NCBI RefSeq assembly: GCF_020740795.1
Contig: NC_067286.1
Location: 16,062,350-16,126,349 of the forward strand
Source of the DNA: Apus apus
Lineage: Eukaryota > Chordata > Aves > Apodiformes > Apodidae
Direction: 5' to 3'
DNA length: 64,000 nt
Position 1 is the stretch's first letter. The number at the start of each line of letters is the position of its first letter. The notes beneath the pieces were generated by a model. The model did no database searches, had not been told where the DNA came from, and was given only the letters and a program-made list of their open reading frames with translations. Below, piece by piece: positions 1 to 13,022 of this stretch. The translations under genes were made by a program, and so were the position numbers.

Positions 1-3000
1 GTAGGTTTTCTTCAGTTCAGTACTTCATTTTTCTTACATAAATAGTAACTTAGTGTATTTGTCCTGTTCTGCAATTGGACATCAGTAATGTTCTACTATT
101 GTCCTCTCCACTGCTTAAACAGCCTTTTAGCTTACACTAGGAATAACCCTTTGAATCTTCATAGACTCTTGTATTTAGCTGACCCTTGTCTACTGTTTTG
201 CCCTGATATTAGCAGACTGCAGAATGATTACAGTCAAGCAGTTGTCTTCTATACAGCTGTTTCTGAGACAGCAAAGTACAGAGGTGGGCCCATGATGCCT
301 ACTCTCCTTCACTGTAGTCTTCTCCTCTATGGGATTCTTCTGCTAGCTCCATGAGTTAAGCACATGAACACATGCTAACATAACTGTATACTGTGCTACT
401 GTTTTCCTCTTTTATATGTTTATTCTTCTCTCCTCATTGTCAGCTCTTGAAGACCGTTCCCAACAGTATCTTGGGATGATGTCTTCAGCTCTGGTGTCTA
501 TTTTAATGTTTGCTTTTCTAAAATTTTAATGGAATTTTTGATTTAAAATGTTGCATTCAGCCCAGCAGATTATCTGAATGTTAGCTGAAAGACATAAGGT
601 AGAAAAAGCCCTCTTTATTTTAAGGTTTCTGATAAAAGGCAGTCAACTACCTATAGAGACTCTTAAATTCAGACAGAATAACAGGGAACAAAGCCAGAAA
701 TGCTGACAAGCCATACTTTGGCTTTTTTTACTCTTATTAACTCTTCATCTTCATCTGGGATAGCAGCTTCTCCTAGTCAGTTAAAAAAATAAAATCAATA
801 AATAATAAATGTGAAAGTTATCCTTGTCTTTGTTAAATTATTTGAACTTTGTAGAATTCTTTTTATTCTAACAGATAGCTCAAGAGAACTGGTCATGTAA
901 ATAAAATTAGGTAGACACATTCTCAAAGCATGAGGTCTATTATCTTCAAAACAGGCTAAGACCTTCATAGAAGTAAACTGAACGTCTGCTAATTAGAATT
1001 ACCCTAGATGAGTATGTTGCCTTCTTCTATTATTCAGGACTTTCTACTACATATGTTTTTGTTTCAGCAATATTATGACAGACAATGTGGAACAGGACTC
1101 AGCTTATTGATAGTAATAGTAGAAGGTATTTTAATTTTGCACTTCAGTAGCCAATAATGATTCAACAGAGTTGCAGTTTTTAGCTGTTTTCATGAGACTT
1201 GTGGCAAGTAAGAAAGTGGCTTTTTAATGTTTTAGACTTTCATTTTGTAATGAACTAGAGGTTAATCTATATTGGCTTTGTTCTTTTTTTAGACAAAGGT
1301 AAACAGCATTGTTGCATCCTCAATATATAGCTCCGCACTCTTGTAAAAATATAAGCTTTGCCTGGCCTTCGCTATGATTCCAATTTATAGCAGAAATATT
1401 AATAGGAATTTCATTAAATTTCAAACATGAGCACCTCTGACAACACAGTAACTACTGAAGTGCTATTCCCAGCCTATGCCTTCTCTGTAGCCCCACACTG
1501 TGACATAACTAAGCTACAAGGAGATGGCTCATGGATCTAGCATCAACTGTGAAACCATTTAACTTCCTGGAATAAAAAGCCTACTTGTCAGGGCAGCTGA
1601 TTTAAGCTTCTGTTTGGTTGCCTGAGGAAACCTGTGAGAGTACCATAAACTACACTGCATAAGCATATTTCTAGTTTTATTTAACTACTAAGGGCATTTT
1701 ACTGTCTCTTTATCATATGGGTTACTTGGACTAATTGGGACTTAGTAAAATCTCTTTTTGAGACAGATAAAAATTCATCACCCCTTTAATCTTTAACATA
1801 TTAATTATTTCATTGTCTATATAAGTGCCTTGCCTTTCTGGCAAATGTAACAGTAAGGCATCCCATTAAAGTTGAGCTATATTAGAGCACTACAAAACTT
1901 GGCCCTGTGTAACATCATGTATTCAATGTCTGTAGCTACATTGCTACCATGATAAAACAAACAGGACCTTGCACTTCCAGGAGCAATGACATCTCTTTAT
2001 TGAAAACGTGCATCTATCTCTCTGTAGAGTTTCATCTACAGAAACTAGATTGATACAATAGGATTTTTGTTTGGTTTGTTTTTTTTTCTTTCATCACAGC
2101 ACCTTGAATCTCTAGGTATTCCAAAAAAACCCCAGAGAAACCCCAAACCATCCAACACTGTATTATACATTGTAGATAAAGGGGGGAGAGGAAGCATCTC
2201 TTTTAATAGCAAGTTTGCTCTGTAATTGCTCTTTTCAGGACAAAATTTTGCTGGGTGAGGCAGAAGCCAGTTTAACACAACTCAGGAGGTCTGGGTGTTG
2301 AAGAGGAATTTCTAAAGTAGTCAGGAGGCACAAGGATTAACGGTTTTGGTGGTTGGTTTGACCATAAACTTAAGCAGGCCTTGATGAAATACAAACAAAA
2401 AAATCATTGGCTGCTATCTGAGAGAGGAAAACTTTCATTGCATATAGCTTCCTTACAGCCATCTAAGAATGGTAAAATCCATCAATTATTTACAAATCAG
2501 TTTAGTTAGCTATGGAGCAAACCTTTAGAAATGACAGGGGATTTTTATAAATATTCTTATTCATTCCTTCACCTCTCAGTTTCATCTCATTAAAAAATCA
2601 AGAGGTTGCACCCAGGAAAAAGCTGACCAGGGCAACACTTTGAATGTGTATAAACATCAGGTGAAAGGAAGTATCTGTTATTCTATTTCATTCCTACAGT
2701 ATGTTAACCTCTGTCAAGCAGAGAATTCACCATGTCTGAAGATTTACCTCCTGTTTATAACTGGTTATCACTGCGAGTACACCTGCCAGCACAAATGTTA
2801 TAAACATAGAGAAGGCATGTGTGTATTGGGAAGCAACAGAGGCTTTTAGTACACAGTGAATTTGGCATAACTGGAATCCCTGTGCCAGTAAATGCCTCTT
2901 ACCCATTTGTAGACAGAGATACTCGTGAGTATCCCAAACACAGAAGAATGTGTAAGGTCCCTCTTTCTGCTATACACTGAAGCAGTCTTTAAGAACCTTA

Positions 3001-3288
3001 AGTTGTGATTATTTTCATCTATATGCCAATTTCAGACACTTTCTTCTGTGTCTTGCAGTTTTATAATCTCATTTATGTGGATCTCATCTGATCATTTCTG
3101 ATATGTAACATGAGGAAGAGTACCAAAGTGCAAATTGACTATGATTTTGCTGCAACTGTGGGTTAAAAATCAATACTATCCAGAGAAAAGAGGAAAATGC
3201 AGGCATCCTTGTAGTGGACTATGGGCATATATTTAAAATCTAGGTTTAGCAGGGCTTGCTATATGCAAGAGAACCGAATTTCTGGGGG

Positions 3289-3319
3289 AAAAAAAAAAAA
3301 AAAAAAAGAAAGAAAGAAA
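3289..3319 (+). repeat. poly(A) run with GAAA repeats
   Basis: Nineteen consecutive A bases (3289-3307) are followed by three GAAA-type units. It could be a simple low-complexity tract or the decayed tail of a retroposed copy. No parent sequence is recognisable upstream. Confidence 0.9.
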
Positions 3320-4751
3320 TTAAAAATACATCATTCTGCATTCAGTGGTTCTGAGTTCTAAATGAGCAACATGGCTCAGTGAACTCAGGTGCTTAAGCCA
3401 AAGGCTTCCTGAAATTCACAACCACATCCAAATGCAACTTCAGTTTTACAGTTAATGGAAAAGATAGACACATCTTGTCAAGGGAAAAACTTAGAACAGT
3501 TGAATAACAGTTTTGCCACAATCATTTTTGCACATTAAGTTCAAAATTTTTTCTGCAGTTTGTTATATTTAAGAAACAAACAAGGTTATTTTCCTAAGGT
3601 TTGGAATTCTCAAATTACATCCTGTATATGGTTTATGCAAAAGAGATTCTTGGCTTTGAATATACTTCCCCTTTCAGCTTACAACATTTGCCTAAAGCAC
3701 TGAACAAGCTCTTCTAAATAGAAGAGGAAAGCAGTCCCACAAGGAAACACAGTGAAGAGGGTTTTTTCCCCCTGAAAAAAATTGTTCTTTTATATAAAGA
3801 ATGCTTGGCTACAGGCATGTAATTGAAAAAAAATTGTACACATGACAAACTTGAAAAGATGCAAAGATTATTTTAGCATGGTTTGTAAAGCAGAATTTGT
3901 AAAGATTGGTACTTAGCCTAATGCTAGGGGCTAACTTCGTGAAGTCAGCTGTTGGCATCAAGAGAGATATTTGTGAATTTTTACAGATTCTACAAGGATG
4001 ATATATTAAGATCTTAAAAAATGAAAAGTACTAGCTGATATGAGCAAAACCACAGTAGAATATTGCAAGTCTTTCTAGTTCCTAACTGGTGGTTCTTCTT
4101 ATTTTCTAGTATTTCTGCTTTCAGTAGTATTCATTGTGCCCTTTGCTTTCAGTAGTACTCGTTTGCTAGTGTTGATGTACTATCCAGCTTCAACTAAAGT
4201 TTTCAGGTATGGTTTTGTTTGCCCTATCTGAACATGACTCTTCCTGAAGCACTTCTTTTGAATTGAAACTATTCCCACGTTCTTGAATTTTCTTTCAGCG
4301 AGAACTAAGGCTGTGGTTTCACAAGACATTATTTTCAGGAGTTTGTGTGTCATGCTGTATACCCCATTAGTGAACTGATTTTGCTGAAAAATGACCTGGC
4401 AAAAATGAGTTCTTTTTAAGTGAACTGTGTCTGAATCACTGTGAGGCCGCACAAAGAGTTATGTTGGCACAGCTTCAAAGTGGCATGCCATGCTGTGGGA
4501 ACAGAGCAGTAAAGGTCCAGGAATATTTGAAGATAGTGTCAGCCTCCCCCAACAGCCCATATGCAGTCTGGTGTGCAAGTAAAGCAAGTTCCTTTATTTT
4601 TATGGAGCAGTGTTGCAGTGTGTTTTCTCTCATCTGTTCCATCTGCTCCTTCCATTGTTTGCCTACATTTCCTTTTTATCACTTCTCCACCCTCTCAGGT
4701 TTTCTCCCCAGAATAAATCCACTTCTATGAAATTCACTGCTTGACATCCAT

Positions 4752-4759
4752 ATGCAAAT
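4752..4759 (+). promoter_or_regulatory. octamer motif ATGCAAAT
   Basis: A perfect POU octamer lies about 8.1 kb upstream of the TRPM5 start codon and is paired with an inverted copy at 4861-4868. POU2F3 is the known master regulator of TRPM5-expressing taste and tuft cells, so an enhancer role is conceivable. Single octamers are expected by chance at this scale. Confidence 0.2.
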
Positions 4760-4860
4760 TTCTACAAACTCACAGTACATTATTCAAATAGTTTATAGGG
4801 CTTTACTGTGTTAAGCAGATGAAGACAAAACCAAACCAAACCAAACGACAAAGTACCTAT

Positions 4861-4868
4861 ATTTGCAT
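4861..4868 (-). promoter_or_regulatory. octamer motif, inverted (ATTTGCAT)
   Basis: This is the reverse complement of the octamer at 4752-4759, 101 bases further on. Only one other exact octamer was noticed in the window (30317-30324, TRPM5 intron 9). The function is inferred only from the motif. Confidence 0.2.
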
Positions 4869-5697
4869 TAGCAATTTGCACATTCATTTGTTAAAGGCTT
4901 AGTGCTAACACTATCTAAACTAAAGCACAGTCCACTCTCCTTGAAATTAACAGGAAGATTCCTGCAAGTACTAGATTTGCCATGGATCCTTGGGATCATC
5001 AGGCTCCAAAGCCATACCCAGAAATACTAAAAGAAAACCTATATTGGTTCAGTAACAAAGTTCTCTTCCTACACATCTTTTTATAACTTGCTGTTCTTGA
5101 TGGGGCTTTAAAAATATTTTTTCCTCCTCTGACATTTTGTTCTGATTATTGACTACACACAGATAGAGCAAAGAGAGACTTGAAATAACATTCTATAACA
5201 ACTGCTGCTATAGAAGGCAAACTGACAACAATGATGTTTTTGAAAGCTTCTGGTGTGGCCAATTCACATAAATATATCTTGAAACATAACACAAACTTCT
5301 GTTGTACTAGGCCTGTTCTATGTTCTACTTCTTTGTGTGATTTTGCTTCAAGTTCCTTGTTTCTATAAATGTTTGCCCCTGTCAGGCACCGTGTCTGCAA
5401 ACTCATAAAATCTCTGATAAGTGAACACATTCCCAAGGTTGTTGTCAACCTCAACTAACCTCTGCATCCTAGTCAAAGTATGGAGAAATCTTCTGATAGG
5501 TTATTTGCTTTGTATTTGTTGCATCTCTCCAGCTCTTATGTCTGTCACTTAATGACTTTTCTTAGCCCCTCCATCTGAACATGAGAGAAGTGTAGGGTAC
5601 TACAGTTCAGGATGCACTTGTCATGACATTTGCATTTCTTTTGTTCCTTTTCTATTCTCTCTGTGCAATTCTCAAGGATTTAATTGCTGCAGACCTC

Positions 5698-6245
5698 TAA
5701 TCATAGAATGGTTTGGGTTGGAATTGACCTTAGAGTTCCAACCCCCCCCTGCATGGGCAGGGACACTTTCCATTAGATCAGGTTGCTGAAAAGCCCCATC
5801 CAGCCTGGCCTTGAACACTTCCAGGGAGGGGGCATCCACAACTTCCCTGGGCAACCTGTGCCAGTGCCTCACCATCCTCACACTAAAGAATTTCTTCTTA
5901 ATGTCTAACCTAAATCTCTCCACTTCCAGCTTAAATTCTTTTCCCCCTTGTCCTATCACTACATGCCCATGTAAAAAGTCCTTCTCCAGCTTTCCTGTAG
6001 GCTCTTCAGGTACTGGAAGGCCACTATAAAATCTCCCTGGAGCCTTCTCTTCTCTGGGCTGAACAACCCCAACTCTCAGCCTGTCTTCATAGGAGAGGTG
6101 CTCCAGCTCTCTGATCATCTTTTTGGTCCTCCTCTGGACTCACTCGAACAGCTCCATGTTATGATGGGGGCCCCAGAACCATAAAGGACATGACAAAGCC
6201 CCACACAGGACAGCTGGCCATGATGTCTGCTGGAGTATTTCACCA
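5698..6245 (-). mobile_element. CR1 LINE fragment, 3' end, minus strand
   Basis: Read on the minus strand, this is the 3' part of a CR1 non-LTR retrotransposon: the end of the reverse-transcriptase frame followed by the CR1 3' UTR. Its terminus is seen on the plus strand as TCATAGAATGG at 5701-5711. The conserved 'CATGGGCAGGGACAC' segment of avian CR1 is recognisable near 5752. The element is 5'-truncated, as most CR1 copies are, and carries point and indel damage. It lies outside TRPM5, about 6.5 kb before its start codon. Confidence 0.9.
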
Positions 6246-9200
6246 TCCCTAGTTCTTTATGCTTTATTTAGGGATTTCTTGGCAATCATGGCAGAGGATT
6301 GAATCTGCTTTGTCATTAGGCTGTGATGCAGAAACATTTCATGCATTGTTGCCAGAATTTGAATGTGCTAATTCCTGACAAACATTTTCCAAACTACAAC
6401 ATAAGTATAAGCAAGATAATGTTTATAACTGCACATAGATGTATATATGTCAGTCTATCACACAGGGAAAATGAGCTCATATGTATCTAACAAATTATTT
6501 CTTTTTGTCTCACATCATATATTTATATTCCCAAGGCAGGTTTAGATATTTTTTCCTTCCTGAATTCTACTTAAAGCCTTCTCAAACCTCCCCTTCTCTA
6601 TTGCATTTACCCCTGATTAAAAGACTGGTTTTGTTTATCCGCACTTAAGTGTAGTTAAGAGTCCATACAATAATCTCTAGAGCACATGCAGTCTTTGCTC
6701 TTCCCTCTCTAATTTTCTTTTTTCTGATCCCTTGCATCTGCTTTGTTCTTCATATTTATTATATTTTAATTTAGAACAGGTATGAAAACATGGTTACTAT
6801 TGGAAGCAAATAATCCATTACACTGATGCTGGCACTGGCCCAGTAAACTCACTGTTGCAATTTTCCTTGAGTGAGTACTTGCACTAAAGTCAGTAGGAGC
6901 ATTTCCATTAGTAAAGTTACATAAGCATATATGTATCTTGAGGATCAGAGCTGCAGATGCATATCCAGCTCTTAGGGTTCTGAAAATACGTGGGTTAAGG
7001 TCAGGTTCTTTGGGTCACAATATACAGACTCTATCACAATAAAGGACAGTGGCCTGGTTGCTTTACTTGCTCCCTAGGCATTGGTATAAGAATTTTGTTC
7101 TAAGAAAGTATTTCTCTGAGCATGGCTACTATTGTATCCCTGGGCAGCCTTGTTACCATTCTTCCCTTGAGCATCCTGTCCTAGCCACAAATATAAAGAA
7201 AACATCTTTCCTCTCATTCTTTTGCACTGGTAGGCTGTTACCTTCTCCTTTTCCCTTCAGACTTTTTTACTTTTAGTTAAAGAATTCTAATTTGCTCAAG
7301 CTTTCCTTCTCTTTCAGTACAATGTCTCTGTCTGTTCTTGTTGTTGCTACTGCTCTAATCATCTCCAGCTGGTCCATAATTCCCTTGAAACCTTCCACCC
7401 AAACAGAATATTACAGGTAAAGCTGTTCTGACACACAGCTATCCTGTTTATACTGTCCTATGCAGCATTTCACTCTTGCAAGAACAGCACAGCATTGCTC
7501 ACCTACCTTTGCTCTGCTGGTAACCCTTAGATCCTTTCCAACAGGACTGCAATTTAGCCAAGGGTATTTTGTTACGTGTGTTGGAAGTTGATTGTTCCTG
7601 CTCAAGCAAAGTTAATTTTCTTCATCTCCATTGCAGTTTCCCTGTTACTGTTCACTTGCATCATTGCTGTCAGTCCTCTCTTTTTCTGACCAACAGTTAA
7701 GGTTTACTTTTCTTTAGGATTGCTTACACATCCTGTACTAGTAAGGGCCCAGTAATTGGTGTAGTTTTCTTTTGCTCCATATATGAACTTCCTTTAAAAT
7801 GTATAAACCAATGGATTTGCTCCATTTGACACTGAAGCTAAGGTAGAGGGGAGAAGGGGGACTTTGTGACTGATTTAACATCAGCAATACTGGGCCTACT
7901 GTATTACTATATTTAATAATTTCACCTACATATTTAAATGTATTCCTTGAGTGGGTGGAGGAATTTGATAGTGATTAAAAGTCAGGGTGTGTCTCAGTCT
8001 GCTGATCAGTGTACTGGCATGAAGGAGAATTCTTACTCCTGCTAAGTCCTGAGAACTAATGACAACCATACACCTACTCTCTTATCGAACCATTACCCTT
8101 GAAGACAACAACTGAGGTCAAACCACCTCTTGAATGGGACAATTTTCACAAGATAATGTTTGAAAGGCTCAAATTTGACCTCCCTTCCATGGACACAGCC
8201 TAACCCTAGTTAAAATCTAAAGGGAGGAAGAAAGGGACCCACATTCTTGTCACCCATCCAGAGGTAAACCATTTGTCATTTCTTACCACACAAGGAATAA
8301 GAGCCACCTATTCACAGCAGGCTAAGTGGCAGTGACAACAGCTGGAAAGACCCTATGGAAAGCTGGGGGAAATAGCAAGAGAAGTTGTAGGGGAGAAGGA
8401 GCCTGGGGAGAGAAAGCATGACAGAGGAGGGGTGAGGAAGCAGAGACAGGAGGGAGAACAGTCCAGAAAGAGAAGTACATAGGTGTTGAAACATTTCTCT
8501 GTGGTTCTGATCTCACTGCTTTTTCTGGACAAACCTTTCAGGAAAGAATCTCTGTAAAAGTCTCCTTTGTAGAGTTTCCCTACAGCCATCACAACTGTTC
8601 TGCCAGTTTCCTATATCCCAGTGATCTAGAATGCCCAAATAAGAAGTTAGGACTATCCAAAATGAAGGACTAAATAGCATTAGGACCTGCAAACTCCAGC
8701 ATCACAAGCACTGGTTGTACAATGGTACAATTCTAACAGCTCCCGTTTAAGAGGTTAAAGAAATAATGATTCATGAGCCTTGCTGACACCTGGAATGACT
8801 TAATCAGGTCATCTCTAATGTAAATGACATTGACTCACATTTCCAGATGTAGGTGGAACTGGCAACTGTCTTTTCCTCATAATTGTCTTAACTTGCTTTG
8901 CTAGTTAGAAATAGTTTTCTAGGTTGTATTTCAAATCTGCTAATCATTAGAGGTACATTCTTTCCATAGATGTTTGTATTTATAGGCAATGGGAACATCT
9001 AGGACAGAATTTGACCTACAAACGTAGCAGAAGCCTAGATAGAAAAGTCTGTACCAGATAGAAAAGTCTGAACTAGAACTAAAGTAAGATTGCTCAGTAT
9101 ATACATGTTTACACAAAATGTAAAATATTAATGAACAGGCGGAGGCAGGCAAGATCTTTGTGACTTTTTTTCCCCTCCCTACCCTTTAAATATTTCTGAT

Positions 9201-12200
9201 TGCTTGCCTTTAAGTAATCTTTTCATCATATTTTAAACAATGGCATTTTCACAGATAATGGAAGGGAAAAAAACCCTAAAACATATGGATTAAAAAAAAA
9301 AAAAAGATTTTTCTAACAGAAATTTAACAGAAAACAGTATATGGAAAAGTTCTGAGGTTCTGGTCATCCCCCACTGGTTTTTCATCTAGCTGTGTCTAGC
9401 CTTTGTCTCTTCCATGAAGTGCTTAGACCATGCTCCTCTTTCTGGCTATCTGCCTATTCTTTCCCAAGGCATGGACTTATTCCAGACCCTTGCAATTAAA
9501 CAATAATCTGTGATGTTACAGTGATGCAAACTGACCATTATTAAGCTGACTGCTGTGGAATGTCATGACTTTGACCACAAAGATTTGACCCAATTGCTGT
9601 GACCTGACATACTTGCAATCTAGTATAACCCTGAAGTCTCAAAGCAATACCCCCTGAAACCACTAGAGACTTATATGAAAGCTGGAACCAAGCAGAACAA
9701 TACTGAATTAAAGCCAGGAGAAAGGCACTAAAAAAAAGGGAATTATATTACAGTTTGTTAATACATGCTTTCTTTGCTTGGACGTTGGGTGAGATGTCCC
9801 CATGTTTTTTAAAAACAGAAGTCTTCACAATCCAGGAGGAAATGACAGAGTTGATTATTCCAATATGAGGGGCATGCTGCAGTCTGTGTGCTGACTGATC
9901 AGTAGGACATGAAGCTCCACTGCAGTGCAAAGTGCTGCTGAGGTGTCGTGCAGCACGTGAACAGATCTGTGCAGTGTTCTGTGGTTCTGGCCCTAACTGT
10001 GAGGGGTTACACTGCAGTAGTTGAAACAGCTATAGAGAAAGGTAAGGAAACATTTAATGTGCTCAGCCTTTGTGCTTAAGAACCACATCTGCAAATCTTA
10101 TGCAGCAGGTTTGTTTCCTGGTGATTTTGCAACTTTCAGAATATAAGGAACTCCTGGTCCTGTTTGTTTTTTTTTTCCACTTGTATATTACCTATAGAGC
10201 AGACTTTTAAATCTTCTTCCCCACCCCTTTACATACCAAAGTGACACTTCCTTGCTCCTTAAGCACCATTGGGTGGAACATTGCACTGACGTGGAACACT
10301 TGCACATTACTGCAATCATACTGAAAGTCACAGTATTTATTCCCTAGAAGTCAAACAACAGGAAGAAGATAAAGCAAGAAAAACTGTCAAAGTGTCAAAT
10401 CTAATTTAAAAAAAAAAATAAATAAATGAAAAAGAAGCGAGCCACTTGGCATTGCTCATTGGCTTTGCTTGCAAAAGCTACTGAAAGTTGCATGCAGAAA
10501 CTTTATGCAGAAATATTACTCCATAACAGTTCAGGATCTCACCTAGTGTAGATTCTCAGCTCCATATAGGGCTACACTATATTCTTGCAAGGATACCACT
10601 CAGAATCCTGTGTAATTTTTTTTACTTGTTTTGCCATTCTGTCCATACTACTTTTCTGCTTTTGATGCTGGAACACTTCCTAGCTTGGAATATGAACACA
10701 AGAACTGTAGAAAATCATAACAAATTCCATTTAGCTCTGTATCCCATCAAAAACAGCAGCCTGCATGGTATGAGAACAGGATGGAAATGTGAAGTAATTC
10801 ATCTCCAAAATAAGCTCTCAGTCTCTAATGTAATGGTTAGGGACAACTTGATTAAAAAAATCCAAAACAAACAAAAAACAAAACTGGGAAAACTAGTGCC
10901 CTGTGCAGTGTCTTCCTCACTTTACAGTCTTAAAGCTTGTGAAAAAAGATTCTGTTTCTGCATCTTATCTACTATTGTCTCCTTCATTGCTGATCAATAC
11001 CATTAAGAACTGGAATTCCTAAACTTAAAATCAAGTAATGTGCTATTTCTGGAAAAATTAATTACCCAAATGCAAGAATATTCCTTATAAATCTTAGCAA
11101 CTCAGTGTCTTTATTCCAAAAGAGAAGTCAGGGATAACAACATGATCAAATTTTACCAAATGAGGTCAAATTAACTGTCAGATTACTTTGTAAATTGCTG
11201 TCTATTCCAAGTTCATTGCTTGTGTGTAGAGATAAATACATGTGTGCTATCTAGGACAGTGATGAATGGTGACAAAATGTACCCGGTGAATTCAGTCCTG
11301 AATACTTTTTTCTAATCAAATCCTTTGTTCTGTCAGTAAGTTCCAGGAAGTGATTACTGTACTTTAGAACGGTCAACATGTGTTATTGTGATTCTGTATT
11401 AACTGTTTTTTCCCAGAGTACTGCCTTGTGTGCAGGAGATAAAGCTGCATCTCCAGTGGAAAAGTGGACTTAAACAAAAAGGTTGGCTTTGCTGTGACTA
11501 CCATTACTGACAATCTAAAAGAAATTTTGTAGGTAAGATTCTTTAACTAGAATAGGCTGGTATCCCTGTATCTTTCCAGAAGTGACTAGGGGGGAAAGAA
11601 TGTGAACAGTGTCTTTAAAATAGTTAACTCTGACAGAAGTTTGGGGGTGGGTACAGAGGTGTGGAATAGCTGTAGGGGAAACACATAATGAGAAGGTCCA
11701 TAACTACTCTTCAGAGGCAGATAGGAGAACGAGGCAACAGAAAACATAAAGGAAGAGAAGAAAATACAAAGGCAGCAGTGGTGAAGCAGCCAGGATACGG
11801 GCTCCCAAAACAGCTGGAGGGCTTGCTCCCTCTACTGGAGCATCCTAATAGACCCACAAGAGACTTGCTAGGTTGACCCACTTTTGGTCCACAGCAAATG
11901 TCTCGAACTAGGACATAGAGATTATTGTAGGGTTAGTACCATTGCTGACTTACTACCACAGGGATATTTTCAAAGGACTGAATATGTACCTGAATATGCA
12001 AAGGAAGGCAAAGGGGAGAGAGCTGTTTCATTGTTTTTGTTTTGAAAAGAAACAAAATAAGGCATACAAGTCGAAGTATGTGTTTTTTCAAATCTTAATT
12101 ATATCAGTTTAGCCAAAGTGGAATGTAGGAAAAGCAAGCAGACCTTTTCAGTGCCTCATGTAATGCAGACGAACAGCTCTTGCTATTTGACCTTTGCCCT

Positions 12201-12699
12201 ATGACAGGTTACTCGCCATCATTCCCGTAGCCACGTAGAGAGAAAACCACCTGCCTTTTTGAACTTTTTGAACTTGGCCTTAAATACTTCAGCCTATGAA
12301 TAAATAGCCTATTCCTACAGCAGAGAGTAAACCTCTCCTGAAGTTATCTTCAGACAAATACAATGTCATCACTTAGTTATTTAGCGTTCATGTTGGATAA
12401 CATAAGTTAAAGTAGCATGATGCATAGCAACATCAAGAAACTGTGACTCAGATACTCACTGACACAAAGCTCTACTCTTGCTTGCACCAATTTGTGTCTG
12501 AGGCTTCCCTCTCTCTCCTGTAGAATCAGATCTTTCTTTGGGCTGTGAGATGCCCCATGTGATTTTGGACAGATGGCAGGCTCTTTCACCTTGCTACTCA
12601 GCTTCCTTTCTGCTTAATGAGAGTTGAGAGAGCCTTACTCCTTCATGCCCTTTTATACCTTCAGTTACATAGCTCTGCTATGGAGTTTGCCTCCTCCCA
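6246..12699. other. intergenic DNA upstream of TRPM5
   Basis: No gene is recognised. Short open frames, including one of 126 codons at 10626-11006, show no family-like sequence and no convincing splice structure. A 19-bp-period tandem duplication lies at 9037-9074. Distal TRPM5 control elements are probably here, but none can be defined from sequence alone. Confidence 0.55.
9037..9074 (+). repeat. two-copy 19-bp tandem duplication
   Basis: The 15-base core AGATAGAAAAGTCTG occurs at 9037-9051 and again at 9056-9070 with identical sequence. This looks like a small recent tandem duplication, with no evident function. Confidence 0.85.
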
Positions 12700-12706
12700 T
12701 ATATAA
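12700..12706 (+). promoter_or_regulatory. candidate TATA box of TRPM5
   Basis: TATATAA lies 206 bases before the chosen TRPM5 start codon. With the usual spacing it would place transcription initiation near 12730 and give a leader of about 175 nt without needing a separate 5' exon. There is no CpG island here, which suits a cell-type-restricted gene. A spliced leader joining at AG 12849-12850 or 12865-12866 is an alternative. Confidence 0.3.
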
Positions 12707-12905
12707 TGTCCAACATACGGTACAAACATCTTCGATTTTTGCTGACTGACATAATAGTAAAAGAGTAAAATATTTGGCTAAAAACTCAGATAGATGTAAA
12801 TAAATGGATTTTTATGGCCTCTCCATTTTAAGCAGCTTCTTATTTTCCAGTTTTCCATCATCTCAGAGAACAGCTCTGTCTACTGGTGATCACCTTACAA
12901 ATACA

Positions 12906-13022
12906 ATGGAAGAAACAGAAACCAAGCTCTGCAGCAGTGACAAAGAGGAAGACTTCAAAAGAGAGCTGCCATACTGCATAGGAGAAATAGACTTCACAGC
13001 TTCTGGGAAGAAACGTGGAAAG
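12906..13022 (+). CDS. TRPM5: TRPM5 exon 1 (coding part), residues 1-39
   Basis: It encodes an acidic N-terminus ending TASGKKRGK, as in the human start of the protein (GSGKKRGK), then a GTACAG donor at 13023; phase 0. The open frame continues upstream to another in-frame ATG at 12804. That ATG has a weak context (T at -3) and no counterpart in the human protein. Confidence 0.88.

Larger units (their letters stand above)
1..5697. other. intergenic DNA left of TRPM5
   Basis: No exon or gene is recognisable on either strand; the open frames are short and have no family-like motifs. The stretch holds an A-tract with GAAA repeats (3289-3319), a T/G-rich tract near 2060-2090, a 28-bp-period partial duplication (a 14-base core at 4116-4129 and 4144-4157) and two inverted octamer motifs (4752-4868). 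In mammals TRPM5 and KCNQ1 are divergently arranged, so this probably belongs to the KCNQ1-TRPM5 intergenic interval. That placement is inference from synteny. Confidence 0.6.

Noticed and set aside
5672..6118. 148-codon minus-strand open frame
   Set aside because: It is the decayed end of the CR1 reverse-transcriptase frame and its 3' UTR, not a host gene.
10626..11006. 126-codon open frame upstream of TRPM5
   Set aside because: It has no recognisable motif, low-complexity Lys/Asn composition at the end and no flanking splice or promoter structure. It is a chance frame.
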